Below are positions 26,398 through 33,283 of a DNA stretch of 64,000 bases, in pieces; within the stretch, counting starts at the first letter, position 1, and each line of letters opens with the position of its first letter. The position numbers and the translations under genes are program-made. Where the stretch lies: positions 248,001 to 312,000 of the forward strand of contig NZ_JAXHMV010000008.1 in assembly GCF_034521165.1 (NCBI RefSeq), written 5' to 3'. The DNA is from Thiohalophilus sp. (GTDB lineage: Bacteria > Pseudomonadota > Gammaproteobacteria > UBA6429 > Thiohalophilaceae). The notes beneath the pieces are model-generated. The model saw only the letters and a list, made by a program, of their open reading frames with translations, was not told the DNA's origin and did no database searches.

Positions 26398-26427
26398 AAA
26401 AGGCGAAGGGAGACCCCTTCGCCTTTT
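26398..26427 (-). terminator. intrinsic terminator between soxZ and the esterase gene
   Basis: A 13-bp stem (AAAAGGCGAAGGG with CCCTTCGCCTTTT) has the 4-base loop AGAC. On the minus strand a T-run follows, so it ends soxYZ transcription. It is nearly symmetric and could act on either strand. Confidence 0.8.
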
Positions 26428-26449
26428 ATTTCAAGTGGCGGGTTAACGC

Positions 26450-26764
26450 TTACTTGATCTGGGTGGTCAGGGAATCTTTCTGTCCTTTGTTGTCGACCCA
26501 GCTGATGGAAACGTCGTCACCGGATTGGCCACCCGTGAACTGGTAAGACAGATACGGGTTCTTGGAGACGGCCGGTCCCCACTGCGCCAGCACGATTTCG
26601 GTGCCGTTGTGGGCGCAGCTCACTTCCTGAATGAAGTGGGCGGGAATTTTCTTGCCGGTTTTCTCGTCTTTGCGCATACCGGTTTCCATAACGTGCGTAA
26701 TCAACGCTTTGACCGTGACGGTGTCCCCCTTGAGGGTCGCCCGGGCTCGGATACTCTTAGCCAT
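26450..26764 (-). CDS. soxZ: SoxZ, sulfur-carrier complex subunit
   Basis: The 104-residue length fits SoxZ. It lacks a signal peptide and is exported with SoxY. AKSIRARATLKGDTVTVKAL and THVMETGMRKDEKTGKKIPA are family motifs, as is HFIQEVSCAHNGTEIVLAQW. SoxYZ carries the sulfur intermediate of thiosulfate oxidation on a SoxY cysteine. The gene is 42 bases after soxY and is followed by a strong terminator. Confidence 0.96.
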   Translation of the reverse strand: MAKSIRARATLKGDTVTVKALITHVMETGMRKDEKTGKKIPAHFIQEVSCAHNGTEIVLAQWGPAVSKNPYLSYQFTGGQSGDDVSISWVDNKGQKDSLTTQIK

Positions 26765-26806
26765 AATTAAAATCCTCTTGATTCAATTCGTTTGAGGTCG
26801 GGCTGA

Positions 26807-27271
26807 TTAACCGCCGCAACCGCCGATGGTGACTTTGACCTCTTTGCGGGCCGAGTAGGCCTTGCCGCCGGTTTTGACCACGGCGATGACATTCGAGGTT
26901 TTGGCCATCTTGATGCGGGTGGAGACATAGCCTTTGGCATTGTTCGCCAGCTTGAAGTTGGCGGCCAGGGGGCTGCCGTTCTTCTCGGCGATGATGGCGA
27001 TTTCCTCAATGCCGCCGATGCCGGTTTCCACGGAGACCGGGACCACGGCGCCGTTTTCGGCGATATCCGGGGCCTTGATGGTGATGTCATCGGTCGGCTG
27101 GGTCTGAGCGGTGCCGAACAGGTCGTTCATGGCCGTTTCCATGCTTTCGGTTTCGAACGCCCGCTTGGGCCAGGCGGCCATGACGGCGCCGGGCGTCAGC
27201 AGGCCGGCGCTGACGGCCACCGCGACGGTGCCGCTGGCCAGGCTGCCTTTCAGAAAGGTTCTACGTTGCAT
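26807..27271 (-). CDS. soxY: SoxY, sulfur-carrier protein
   Basis: The start MQRRTFLKGSLASG at 27271 follows GGAGGAGGA and begins a Tat signal (RRTFLK). Translation in the longer frame is unlikely because it crosses the promoter. The protein has 154 residues and ends IGGCGG, the carrier cysteine arm. The middle (ITIKAPDIAENGAVVPVSVE) matches the SoxY Ig-like fold. No soxAX, soxB or soxCD is in the window, so other Sox genes lie elsewhere or are absent. Confidence 0.96.
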   Translation of the reverse strand: MQRRTFLKGSLASGTVAVAVSAGLLTPGAVMAAWPKRAFETESMETAMNDLFGTAQTQPTDDITIKAPDIAENGAVVPVSVETGIGGIEEIAIIAEKNGSPLAANFKLANNAKGYVSTRIKMAKTSNVIAVVKTGGKAYSARKEVKVTIGGCGG

Positions 27272-27307
27272 GTTTATCCTCCTCCTAATATAGGTGATGT
27301 TTGTATC

Positions 27308-27322
27308 GCAATTTCCGGGCCA
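27308..27322 (-). promoter_or_regulatory. sigma-54 promoter of soxYZ
   Basis: On the minus strand it reads TGGCCCGGAAATTGC, a complete match to TGGC-N7-TTGC. The predicted start (near 27296) leaves about 25 bases before the soxY ATG, containing the GGAGGAGGA ribosome binding site. Confidence 0.75.
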
Positions 27323-27388
27323 AAACACAAAAGTGCGTAAAAACAATAAGATAGTCTCGCATCAAGCCGGCAACCCGGGCTCAGATCA

Positions 27389-27412
27389 TGCAATCTGCAC
27401 GACGGGATTGCA
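27389..27412 (-). promoter_or_regulatory. upstream activator-type element of soxYZ
   Basis: TGCAATC and GATTGCA form a 7-bp inverted repeat with a 10-base spacer. It lies 81 bases upstream of the -12 base, a normal distance for a sigma-54 enhancer-binding protein. A related 24-base element is at 30419-30442. Confidence 0.6.
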
Positions 27413-27440
27413 GGATTCGCGACGGCGAGAGGGGTGGCGC

Positions 27441-27728
27441 CTATTGATGCGCGATTTCCTTCTCGGTGAACAGATAATCCTTCAGTTCATCGTTGAGCTT
27501 GCTATCGCGCCGGCGAATCCACTCCAGCACCATGGCGGCATGTTCTTTTTCTTCATCACGGTTGTGCTTGAGAATCGCGCGCAGCTCGTCATCCTTGCAG
27601 GCATCCATGCGCTGGTTGTACCAGTCCACCGCTTCGAACTCTTCCATCAGAGAGACGATGGCGCGGTGCATGTCGCGGGTCTCGTCGGATAATTCCTCAA
27701 TCGCTTCGTGAAAACCTTCGTTTGACAT
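27441..27728 (-). CDS. encapsulated-ferritin-type (EncFtn) protein
   Basis: The 95-residue protein matches EncFtn: RDMHRAIVSLMEEFEAVDWY (metal-binding glutamate of helix 1) and LRAILKHNRDEEKEHAAMVL with the E-x-x-H pair. EncFtn forms a decameric ferroxidase and is normally packed in an encapsulin shell. Here the protein ends at FTEKEIAHQ without a cargo-loading peptide, and no encapsulin gene is adjacent. Iron oxidation is the family activity. The gene lies between soxY and small-gene neighbours on the same strand. Confidence 0.85.
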   Translation of the reverse strand: MSNEGFHEAIEELSDETRDMHRAIVSLMEEFEAVDWYNQRMDACKDDELRAILKHNRDEEKEHAAMVLEWIRRRDSKLNDELKDYLFTEKEIAHQ

Positions 27729-27836
27729 CGATCGTGTTCCTCTGTGCTATTTCATTGCCAGTGGTCACGTTACTGTAAAAACGGGCTCCTCGTCACGCAC
27801 AAAAATGCGCATCGTGAGCAATGAATAAGCGGCTGT

Positions 27837-27986
27837 TCAGCGTGACAACAACAACAGGACACCGGCGGCAATGGCGATAACGTCCAGAAGCTTGCGCAGA
27901 TCGCCGAGATTCACAAAGGCCGACAGGCCAGTCAGAATCAGCCAGATAGCCAGAACAAGCGTTCCTACATGACGTGGCAGTAGCAT
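27837..27986 (-). CDS. 49-residue membrane peptide
   Basis: The small gene starts at 27986 after AGGAGG (spacing 5). It encodes a peptide with two hydrophobic segments (VGTLVLAIWLILTGLSAFV and LLDVIAIAAGVLLLLS) linked by NLGDLRK. I do not recognise the family. It lies between the EncFtn gene and DUF192 on the same strand. The good ribosome binding site and clean membrane pattern support a real gene. Confidence 0.65.
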   Translation of the reverse strand: MLLPRHVGTLVLAIWLILTGLSAFVNLGDLRKLLDVIAIAAGVLLLLSR

Positions 27987-28060
27987 AGAGTCCTCCTGGT
28001 CAGGTTTGAATAATCCATTGTAGCGCGTCCGGGCCGGGAACGGGTTTGTACCGATTAACG

Positions 28061-28594
28061 TTACGGCGATCCGGCCTGCGGCGTTCCGCCTGAGCGAAAC
28101 AGGAATCGTTGGCCGGCTTGCAGGTCAAGCCGTTGCCGGCTACCGGCGGGCAATTCGAGCACGTATTTGACCGGTTGGCCGCTCTGATAGACCGGGCATG
28201 GCAATGCGGGACAGGGTGGCACGTGGGTGTCGGCGCGCAGGAAAGCCCGGTGCTCGTCGAAGTAGAGAATATCGATGGGAAAACGGACATTTTTGTTCCA
28301 GAAGCGGGTCGGTTGAGGTGTTGCGTAGATGAATAACATGCCGCTGCCCGCCGCCAACCGATCCCGGTGCATGAGGCCGCGCCGTTTCTCCTCGTTGCTG
28401 ATCGCCAGTTCAACCTGAAAGTGTTCGCCGGCGAGGGTTAGCTGTGCTGACTCAAGGGCGTGTCCGGCCGACAGCGCCAGAGGCGATGCCAGAACCAGGA
28501 GCGCGGCGCCAACGCGGGCTAATTGACGACAGCGATCGGGCAAAGTCTGTGAACTGAACCGGGCGTGTCGCCCCGTTCCTGCCTGGCGCCGCAT
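28061..28594 (-). CDS. DUF192 protein
   Basis: The 177-residue protein has a membrane or signal segment (about 25-46) and a DUF192 domain with RRGLMHRDRLAAGSGMLFIY and NKNVRFPIDILYFDEHRAFL, ending with LPAGSRQRLDLQAGQRFLF. DUF192 proteins are small beta-rich periplasmic or membrane proteins of unknown function. The start codon overlaps the stop of the beta-propeller gene (TGATG), so they are cotranscribed. Confidence 0.85.
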   Translation of the reverse strand: MRRQAGTGRHARFSSQTLPDRCRQLARVGAALLVLASPLALSAGHALESAQLTLAGEHFQVELAISNEEKRRGLMHRDRLAAGSGMLFIYATPQPTRFWNKNVRFPIDILYFDEHRAFLRADTHVPPCPALPCPVYQSGQPVKYVLELPAGSRQRLDLQAGQRFLFRSGGTPQAGSP

Positions 28595-29829
28595 CAGGGT
28601 GAGGAGGCTTTGCCGAACAAATACCGCAACCGGGTCGGGCCGCCGACAAACTCCCGCTCGACCCAGGCCAGATGCAGATGGCCCTCGTCATCCAGGGTCA
28701 CGGACGGATGATTCTGGATCGCGCTGCCGCTGGCCCCGGGGACGGACAGATCATCACTCCATTGGCCGTCGCTATACCAGCTGAGCAGAATGTTGGTCTG
28801 ATCATCGCGGCCGTCGTCCCAGGCCACGACCAGCTGGCCGGCCGGGTTGCCGGCGACGCTCGGATGCCACTGCTGGGCGATGCCGCCGAACGGATCCTGG
28901 ACTTTCTGGTTGGGGCCGAACAGGGCGTCGCCCTCAGCCGGATAATGGCTGGCGTAAATGTCATAACCCTCGCGAAAGTTGCGCTTGTCGGCCCAGGCGG
29001 CGAGAAGCTGTTGTTTGCCATAGGCGTCCATGGCGACCCGCGTGACGCCGTGCCCCTCGCCGTAGGGCGGACGGGGGCCCGGCAGCGGTTCACTGATGCG
29101 TTGTGGTTTGTCGAAGCGGCAGCGGCCGGGCTGGTGGTTCTCGGCTGCCATGATGATGGTATGGCCGTGACGGCGATCTTCCCAGGCGACCACGGTGCGA
29201 TCGGGTAATTGACTCACGCTGGGATAGAGCTGGGCCTGCTTGAGCGGTTCGGGATCCACGCCACAGGCCGTGTCGGCATGCAGGGTCAGACCGTCGGTCT
29301 CAAATTGTTGCAAGTAGATCCGTCGATGACGGCTGTTCGGATCGGTCGCGGCATAGGCCAGCAGCAGCCCGTCGTCCCCGGCGGTGAGACTGGCCTGGCC
29401 GGCCCGGGGGGCATCGAGGGTCAAAACGGGGCCGAGTTGCTGGCCGTCGCCAAGGCGCAGACGGACGCGCCCCGCTTCTTCCCAGGCGATGGCAAAGCGT
29501 TCCCCGTCCAGCGCGGTCAGTGACGGCTCATAAGCGTCATCCTTGCCGCTGATCCGCACGGCCGGACTGAAGGCGTCGTCAGCGAGGGATTTGCGTGCCA
29601 GATAGATCGCCGGGGCCTCGTTACGGTTATCTTCCCAACTGACCGCCACCGTGTCGCCGGCGACGGCAATGTTGCGGCGTCCCGAGGATTCCAGATGGTG
29701 AAAGATCCCCTCGCCCTGTACCCCGGTGACCGCCACCGGCGGGTCAAACGCCCAGGGCTGGGCGACAGTGGGCGTGGCCAGGGCGTAAGCGGCGAGCAGC
29801 AGGACGGAGGAAGCAAGCCGAAACATCAT
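28594..29829 (-). CDS. exported beta-propeller protein (BNR/sialidase-like)
   Basis: The protein has 411 residues with a signal peptide (about 1-23, ending TVAQP). Repeated W-x-D-x-R motifs (WEDNRN, WEDRRHG, WADKRN, WDDGRDD) recur about every 65-75 residues, as in six-bladed propellers of sialidase-like folds. The catalytic residues of true sialidases are not evident. It lies in an operon with the SoxW-like thioredoxin, overlapping it by 4 bases. A structural or ligand-binding role in sulfur metabolism is an inference from position. Confidence 0.7.
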   Translation of the reverse strand: MMFRLASSVLLLAAYALATPTVAQPWAFDPPVAVTGVQGEGIFHHLESSGRRNIAVAGDTVAVSWEDNRNEAPAIYLARKSLADDAFSPAVRISGKDDAYEPSLTALDGERFAIAWEEAGRVRLRLGDGQQLGPVLTLDAPRAGQASLTAGDDGLLLAYAATDPNSRHRRIYLQQFETDGLTLHADTACGVDPEPLKQAQLYPSVSQLPDRTVVAWEDRRHGHTIIMAAENHQPGRCRFDKPQRISEPLPGPRPPYGEGHGVTRVAMDAYGKQQLLAAWADKRNFREGYDIYASHYPAEGDALFGPNQKVQDPFGGIAQQWHPSVAGNPAGQLVVAWDDGRDDQTNILLSWYSDGQWSDDLSVPGASGSAIQNHPSVTLDDEGHLHLAWVEREFVGGPTRLRYLFGKASSP

Positions 29830-30290
29830 GACGGGTCACCGGTTTGGGCCTGGATTGCCTCGTGGGCGTTGAGCAGATCCTCGATCCGCTGGACGCCGAC
29901 CAGGCGTTTCAGCGGTTTGCCCTGTGGCGTCATAAAGGTGAATACGGGGGTGACAAACGCGTCGTAACGGGTGCCGACCTCATGTTCGGTAATCCGTTCA
30001 CCGCTGGGCAATTGCAGGCGCTTGCCGCTTTCCGAATCGACATAGGCCAGCACATAGTTGTCGGTGTAGATTTGACGAACCTTGTCATCGGAAAACGCTT
30101 CCTTGTTGGTTTTCTCGCAATAGCCGCAACCGTAACGGCCAAAGTAGACAAACAACGTCTTGTTCTGTTCGCGTGCCTCTGCCATGGCCTCGTCGAAGGT
30201 GTGGAAGGGATAGCCCTCGGGCGCATCGGCCCAGACCGACGTGAACGGGATCCACAGTACGGATAATAAAATGAAGACAAAACGTCGCAT
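29826..30290 (-). CDS. SoxW-like periplasmic thioredoxin
   Basis: The protein has 154 residues with a signal peptide (about 1-21, ending SVWAD). The redox centre CGYC lies in YFGRYGCGYCEKTNKEAF, and the cis-proline segment is FVTPVFTFMTPQGKPL. SoxW-type proteins reduce thiols of the Sox complex. It leads the operon with the propeller and DUF192 proteins and has its own sigma-54 promoter related to that of soxYZ, which supports a sulfur role. Confidence 0.85.
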   Translation of the reverse strand: MRRFVFILLSVLWIPFTSVWADAPEGYPFHTFDEAMAEAREQNKTLFVYFGRYGCGYCEKTNKEAFSDDKVRQIYTDNYVLAYVDSESGKRLQLPSGERITEHEVGTRYDAFVTPVFTFMTPQGKPLKRLVGVQRIEDLLNAHEAIQAQTGDPS

Positions 30291-30338
30291 GGCAGCTCCT
30301 GCTCTCGGGTGGCTTTATTATTAGTTAATAATCCTGTC

Positions 30339-30353
30339 GCAAAATTCGGGCCA
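30339..30353 (-). promoter_or_regulatory. sigma-54 promoter of the SoxW-like operon
   Basis: On the minus strand it reads TGGCCCGAATTTTGC, a full match to TGGC-N7-TTGC. It shares the TGGCCCG half with the soxYZ promoter. The start codon follows about 37 bases after the predicted start. Confidence 0.75.
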
Positions 30354-30418
30354 AAATGTAAAGTTTAAAAAAACAATAACATAGCGTGGTGCGGTCGGTT
30401 GATTCAATGGTGGTAGCG

Positions 30419-30442
30419 TGCGATTTGCACGGCCCGATTGCG
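30419..30442 (-). promoter_or_regulatory. upstream activator-type element of the SoxW-like operon
   Basis: Aligned with 27389-27412 it is identical at 18 of 24 bases, including TGCACG and GATTGC. It lies 80 bases upstream of the -12 base, against 81 for soxYZ. An A-rich box (AAACAATAA, 30371-30379) is also shared. Confidence 0.6.
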
Positions 30443-30578
30443 GACAGCCATCAATGACACCGCTGCGTAATGCTAATTAAAGGGATTTGCGCGGCCTTGT
30501 CCAGTGCCGGGAGGTCATTGCCATATTGCTGTAACCGCGATAGGGAAAGCCCCGCGACGAGCGAGGTATTGTCCGTAT

Positions 30579-32018
30579 TTATGTGCGCGGTTTACGTGGC
30601 GGGGCGCGATGAATCGCCCGATCTGCCACATCCAGCGCGGCTTCGTGGAAGGTTTCGGACAGGGTCGGGTGGGCGAACATCGTCAGGGCCAGATCCTCGG
30701 CGCTGGTGGCGAAGGCGCGGGCGATTACCGCCTGAGCGATCAGCTCGGAGGCCTGCGGGCCGAGCATGTGCACGCCCAGTACCCGATCGGTGCGCGCATC
30801 CGCCAGTATCCTGATGACCCCCTCGGTGTCGCCGGCGGCGCGGGCCCGGCCGTTGGCACTGAAAGGAAACTGGCCGACACGATAATCGACGCCGGCCTCT
30901 TTGAGTTGTTGTTCCGTGCGCCCGGTCCAGGCGATCTCCGGGTGGGTATAGATGACAAACGGAATGTTGTCGTAATCCACGTCGGCAAATTGCCCGGCAA
31001 TCCGTTCGGCCACCGCCATGCCCTCCTCCATGCCCTTGTGCGCCAGCATGGGACCGGGGATCAGATCGCCGACGGCATAGACTTTCTCCAGATTGGTCCG
31101 ATAGTGATCGTCCACCTGCACAAAGCCGCGCTCGTCGCTGCTCAGGCTCAGGTCGTCGCTGCATAAATCCTCGCTGTTGGGCCGCCGGCCCACCGCGACG
31201 ATCAGCTTGTCGCATTCCAGGCTCTGGCTGCCCTGGCCATCGGTATAGTCCACCCTGACGGTGTTGCCGGTGTGGACCGCGTCGACTCTGGTGCCCAGGC
31301 GAACGTCCAGACCTTGCTGGCCGAGCAGTTTGTTGGCCTGTTTGGCAATCGTGCTGTCGGCATCGGGCAGAAAGGTTTCCTGCGCCTCGAGCACCACCAC
31401 CTCGGCCCCCAGGCGTTGCCAGAGGCTGCCCAGTTCCAGGCCGATGACCCCGGCACCGATAATGCCGAGGCGTTTGGGAACCGATTCAAAGGCCAGCGCG
31501 CCGGTGGAGTCGACTACCTGCTTGCCATCGAACGGGGCAAAGGGCAGCTCGACCGGGCGCGAGCCGCTGGCCAGAATCACGTGTTCGGCGGTCAGTTGTG
31601 TGGTGGTGTTGTCGTGAGCGACGACGTCGACCCGGTTGTTTTGCCCGAGGGTGCCGCATCCGGCATAAAAGGCGATCTGGTTGGCCTTGAACAGCGACTG
31701 GATGCCGCCGGTCAGATCCCGGACCACCTGTTGTTTGCGAGTTTGCATGGTGGCCAGGTCCAGCTCCAGCTGACCGATACGGATACCGTGTGCGGCAAAC
31801 TGCTGTTGTGCCTGCTGGTAATGGTGCGAGGATTCCAGCAGCGCTTTGGAGGGAATGCAGCCGATATTCAGACAGGTGCCGCCGGGCGAGGGCTTGTTCC
31901 GTTCATCGAGATAGTCATCGATACAGGCGACCCTGAAGCCCAGCTGGGCACAGCGAATGGCGGCCACGTAACCGCCCGGGCCGGCGCCGATCACGATCAC
32001 ATCATACTGTTCACTCAT
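30579..32018 (-). CDS. lpdA: dihydrolipoyl dehydrogenase
   Basis: The start MSEQYDVIVIGAGPGG at 32018 is the typical N-terminus; the longer frame was dropped. The 479-residue protein has the FAD loop GAGPGGY, the redox disulfide GGTCLNIGCIPSK, the NAD loop GIIGAGVIGLELGS and the C-terminal HPTLSETFHEA with the catalytic histidine. It reoxidises lipoamide on the E2 subunit. It follows sucA-sucB, so it serves the 2-oxoglutarate dehydrogenase complex. Confidence 0.95.
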   Translation of the reverse strand: MSEQYDVIVIGAGPGGYVAAIRCAQLGFRVACIDDYLDERNKPSPGGTCLNIGCIPSKALLESSHHYQQAQQQFAAHGIRIGQLELDLATMQTRKQQVVRDLTGGIQSLFKANQIAFYAGCGTLGQNNRVDVVAHDNTTTQLTAEHVILASGSRPVELPFAPFDGKQVVDSTGALAFESVPKRLGIIGAGVIGLELGSLWQRLGAEVVVLEAQETFLPDADSTIAKQANKLLGQQGLDVRLGTRVDAVHTGNTVRVDYTDGQGSQSLECDKLIVAVGRRPNSEDLCSDDLSLSSDERGFVQVDDHYRTNLEKVYAVGDLIPGPMLAHKGMEEGMAVAERIAGQFADVDYDNIPFVIYTHPEIAWTGRTEQQLKEAGVDYRVGQFPFSANGRARAAGDTEGVIRILADARTDRVLGVHMLGPQASELIAQAVIARAFATSAEDLALTMFAHPTLSETFHEAALDVADRAIHRAPPRKPRT

Positions 32019-32044
32019 AAGAGGCTTCCTGAGACGGGGGTGAT

Positions 32045-33259
32045 TTACACATCCAGCAACATGCGGGCCGGATCTTCCACGCACTCCTTGATGGTCACCA
32101 GAAACTGCACCGCCTCGCGACCGTCCACCAGGCGATGATCGTAAGAGAGAGCCACATACATCATCGGCCGGATGACGATCTCATCCTCGATGACCACCGG
32201 CCGCTTTTCGATCTTGTGCATGCCGAGGATGGCGCTTTGCGGCGGGTTGAGAATGGGCGTGGAGAGCAGCGATCCGAAGATCCCGCCGTTGGTGATCGAA
32301 AAGGTGCCGCCGGTAATCTCATCCAGCGACAATTTGCCGCTCTGGGCCCGTTCGGCATAATCGGCGATCTGTTTTTCGATCCGGGCCATGCTCAGCGCGT
32401 CGGCGTCGCGCAGGATCGGCACCACGAGTCCGCGCGGTGAACCGACCGCAATGCCGATGTCGTAAAAGCCGTGATAGACGATCTCCTCGCCGTCGATGGA
32501 GGCGTTGATCTCGGGAAAACGCTGCAGCGCCTCGAGACAGGCCTGGACGAAAAACGACATGAAGCCGAGTTTGACCCCGTGCTGTTTTTCGAACTTATCT
32601 TTATAGCGGGCGCGCAGATCCATCACCGGTTGCATGTCGATTTCATTGAAGGTGGTGAGGATCGCCGCGGTCTGCTGAACCTCGACCAGCCGTTCGGCGA
32701 TGCGCGCGCGCAGGCGGCTCATGGGCACCCGCTTTTGCGGGCGTTCCCCCGGCTCGGGGACGGGTGTTGAGGGGGGCGCTGGTTGCGCCCCTTTTTGTGG
32801 CTGGGGCTGATCCTTGTCCAGATACGCCTGCACGTCCTCCTTGAGGATCCGTCCATCCTTGCCACTGCCTTTAATCCGGTTCGGATCAAGCTGGTGCTCG
32901 GCAATCAGCTTCTTTGCGGCCGGAGCGAGCCGGGGTTCCGCCGCGCCTTCTGGTTCGCTTTGGGGTGGAGTTTGTGCTTTAGCCGGCGCTTCGGAGGATT
33001 CGGTATCGGACGGTACGGCCTCGCCGGCCTGCATGCGGGCGATGACCTGTTCCGAGTTGACGGTGTCGCCCTGCTGGACGAGCAAGTCTCCCATCACGCC
33101 GTCTTCGGGGGCATTGACCTCGAAGACCACCTTGTCGGTTTCGATCTCGGCTAGCAGTTCATCCTGGCGAACGGTCTCGCCCGGTTGTTTGTGCCACTCG
33201 ATCAACGTGCCTTCGGTGATCGATTCGGGAAACTGTGCGACCTTGATATCAATGGCCAT
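32045..33259 (-). CDS. sucB: dihydrolipoamide succinyltransferase (E2 of 2-oxoglutarate dehydrogenase)
   Basis: The 404-residue protein has a lipoyl domain with the lysine in [18 protein letters not shown] Pro/Glu-rich linker follows, then an E3-binding domain ([20 protein letters not shown]) and the catalytic domain ending [16 protein letters not shown] with the catalytic HxxxDG. Its position between sucA and lpdA confirms the complex. Confidence 0.95.
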   Translation of the reverse strand: MAIDIKVAQFPESITEGTLIEWHKQPGETVRQDELLAEIETDKVVFEVNAPEDGVMGDLLVQQGDTVNSEQVIARMQAGEAVPSDTESSEAPAKAQTPPQSEPEGAAEPRLAPAAKKLIAEHQLDPNRIKGSGKDGRILKEDVQAYLDKDQPQPQKGAQPAPPSTPVPEPGERPQKRVPMSRLRARIAERLVEVQQTAAILTTFNEIDMQPVMDLRARYKDKFEKQHGVKLGFMSFFVQACLEALQRFPEINASIDGEEIVYHGFYDIGIAVGSPRGLVVPILRDADALSMARIEKQIADYAERAQSGKLSLDEITGGTFSITNGGIFGSLLSTPILNPPQSAILGMHKIEKRPVVIEDEIVIRPMMYVALSYDHRLVDGREAVQFLVTIKECVEDPARMLLDV

Positions 33260-33283
33260 GATCGATTCCTTTGTCTTTTATTG

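Noticed and set aside
27746..27760. TGGC-N7-TAGC element before the EncFtn gene
   Set aside because: The -12 half is imperfect and the predicted start would fall after the ribosome binding site, leaving no usable leader.
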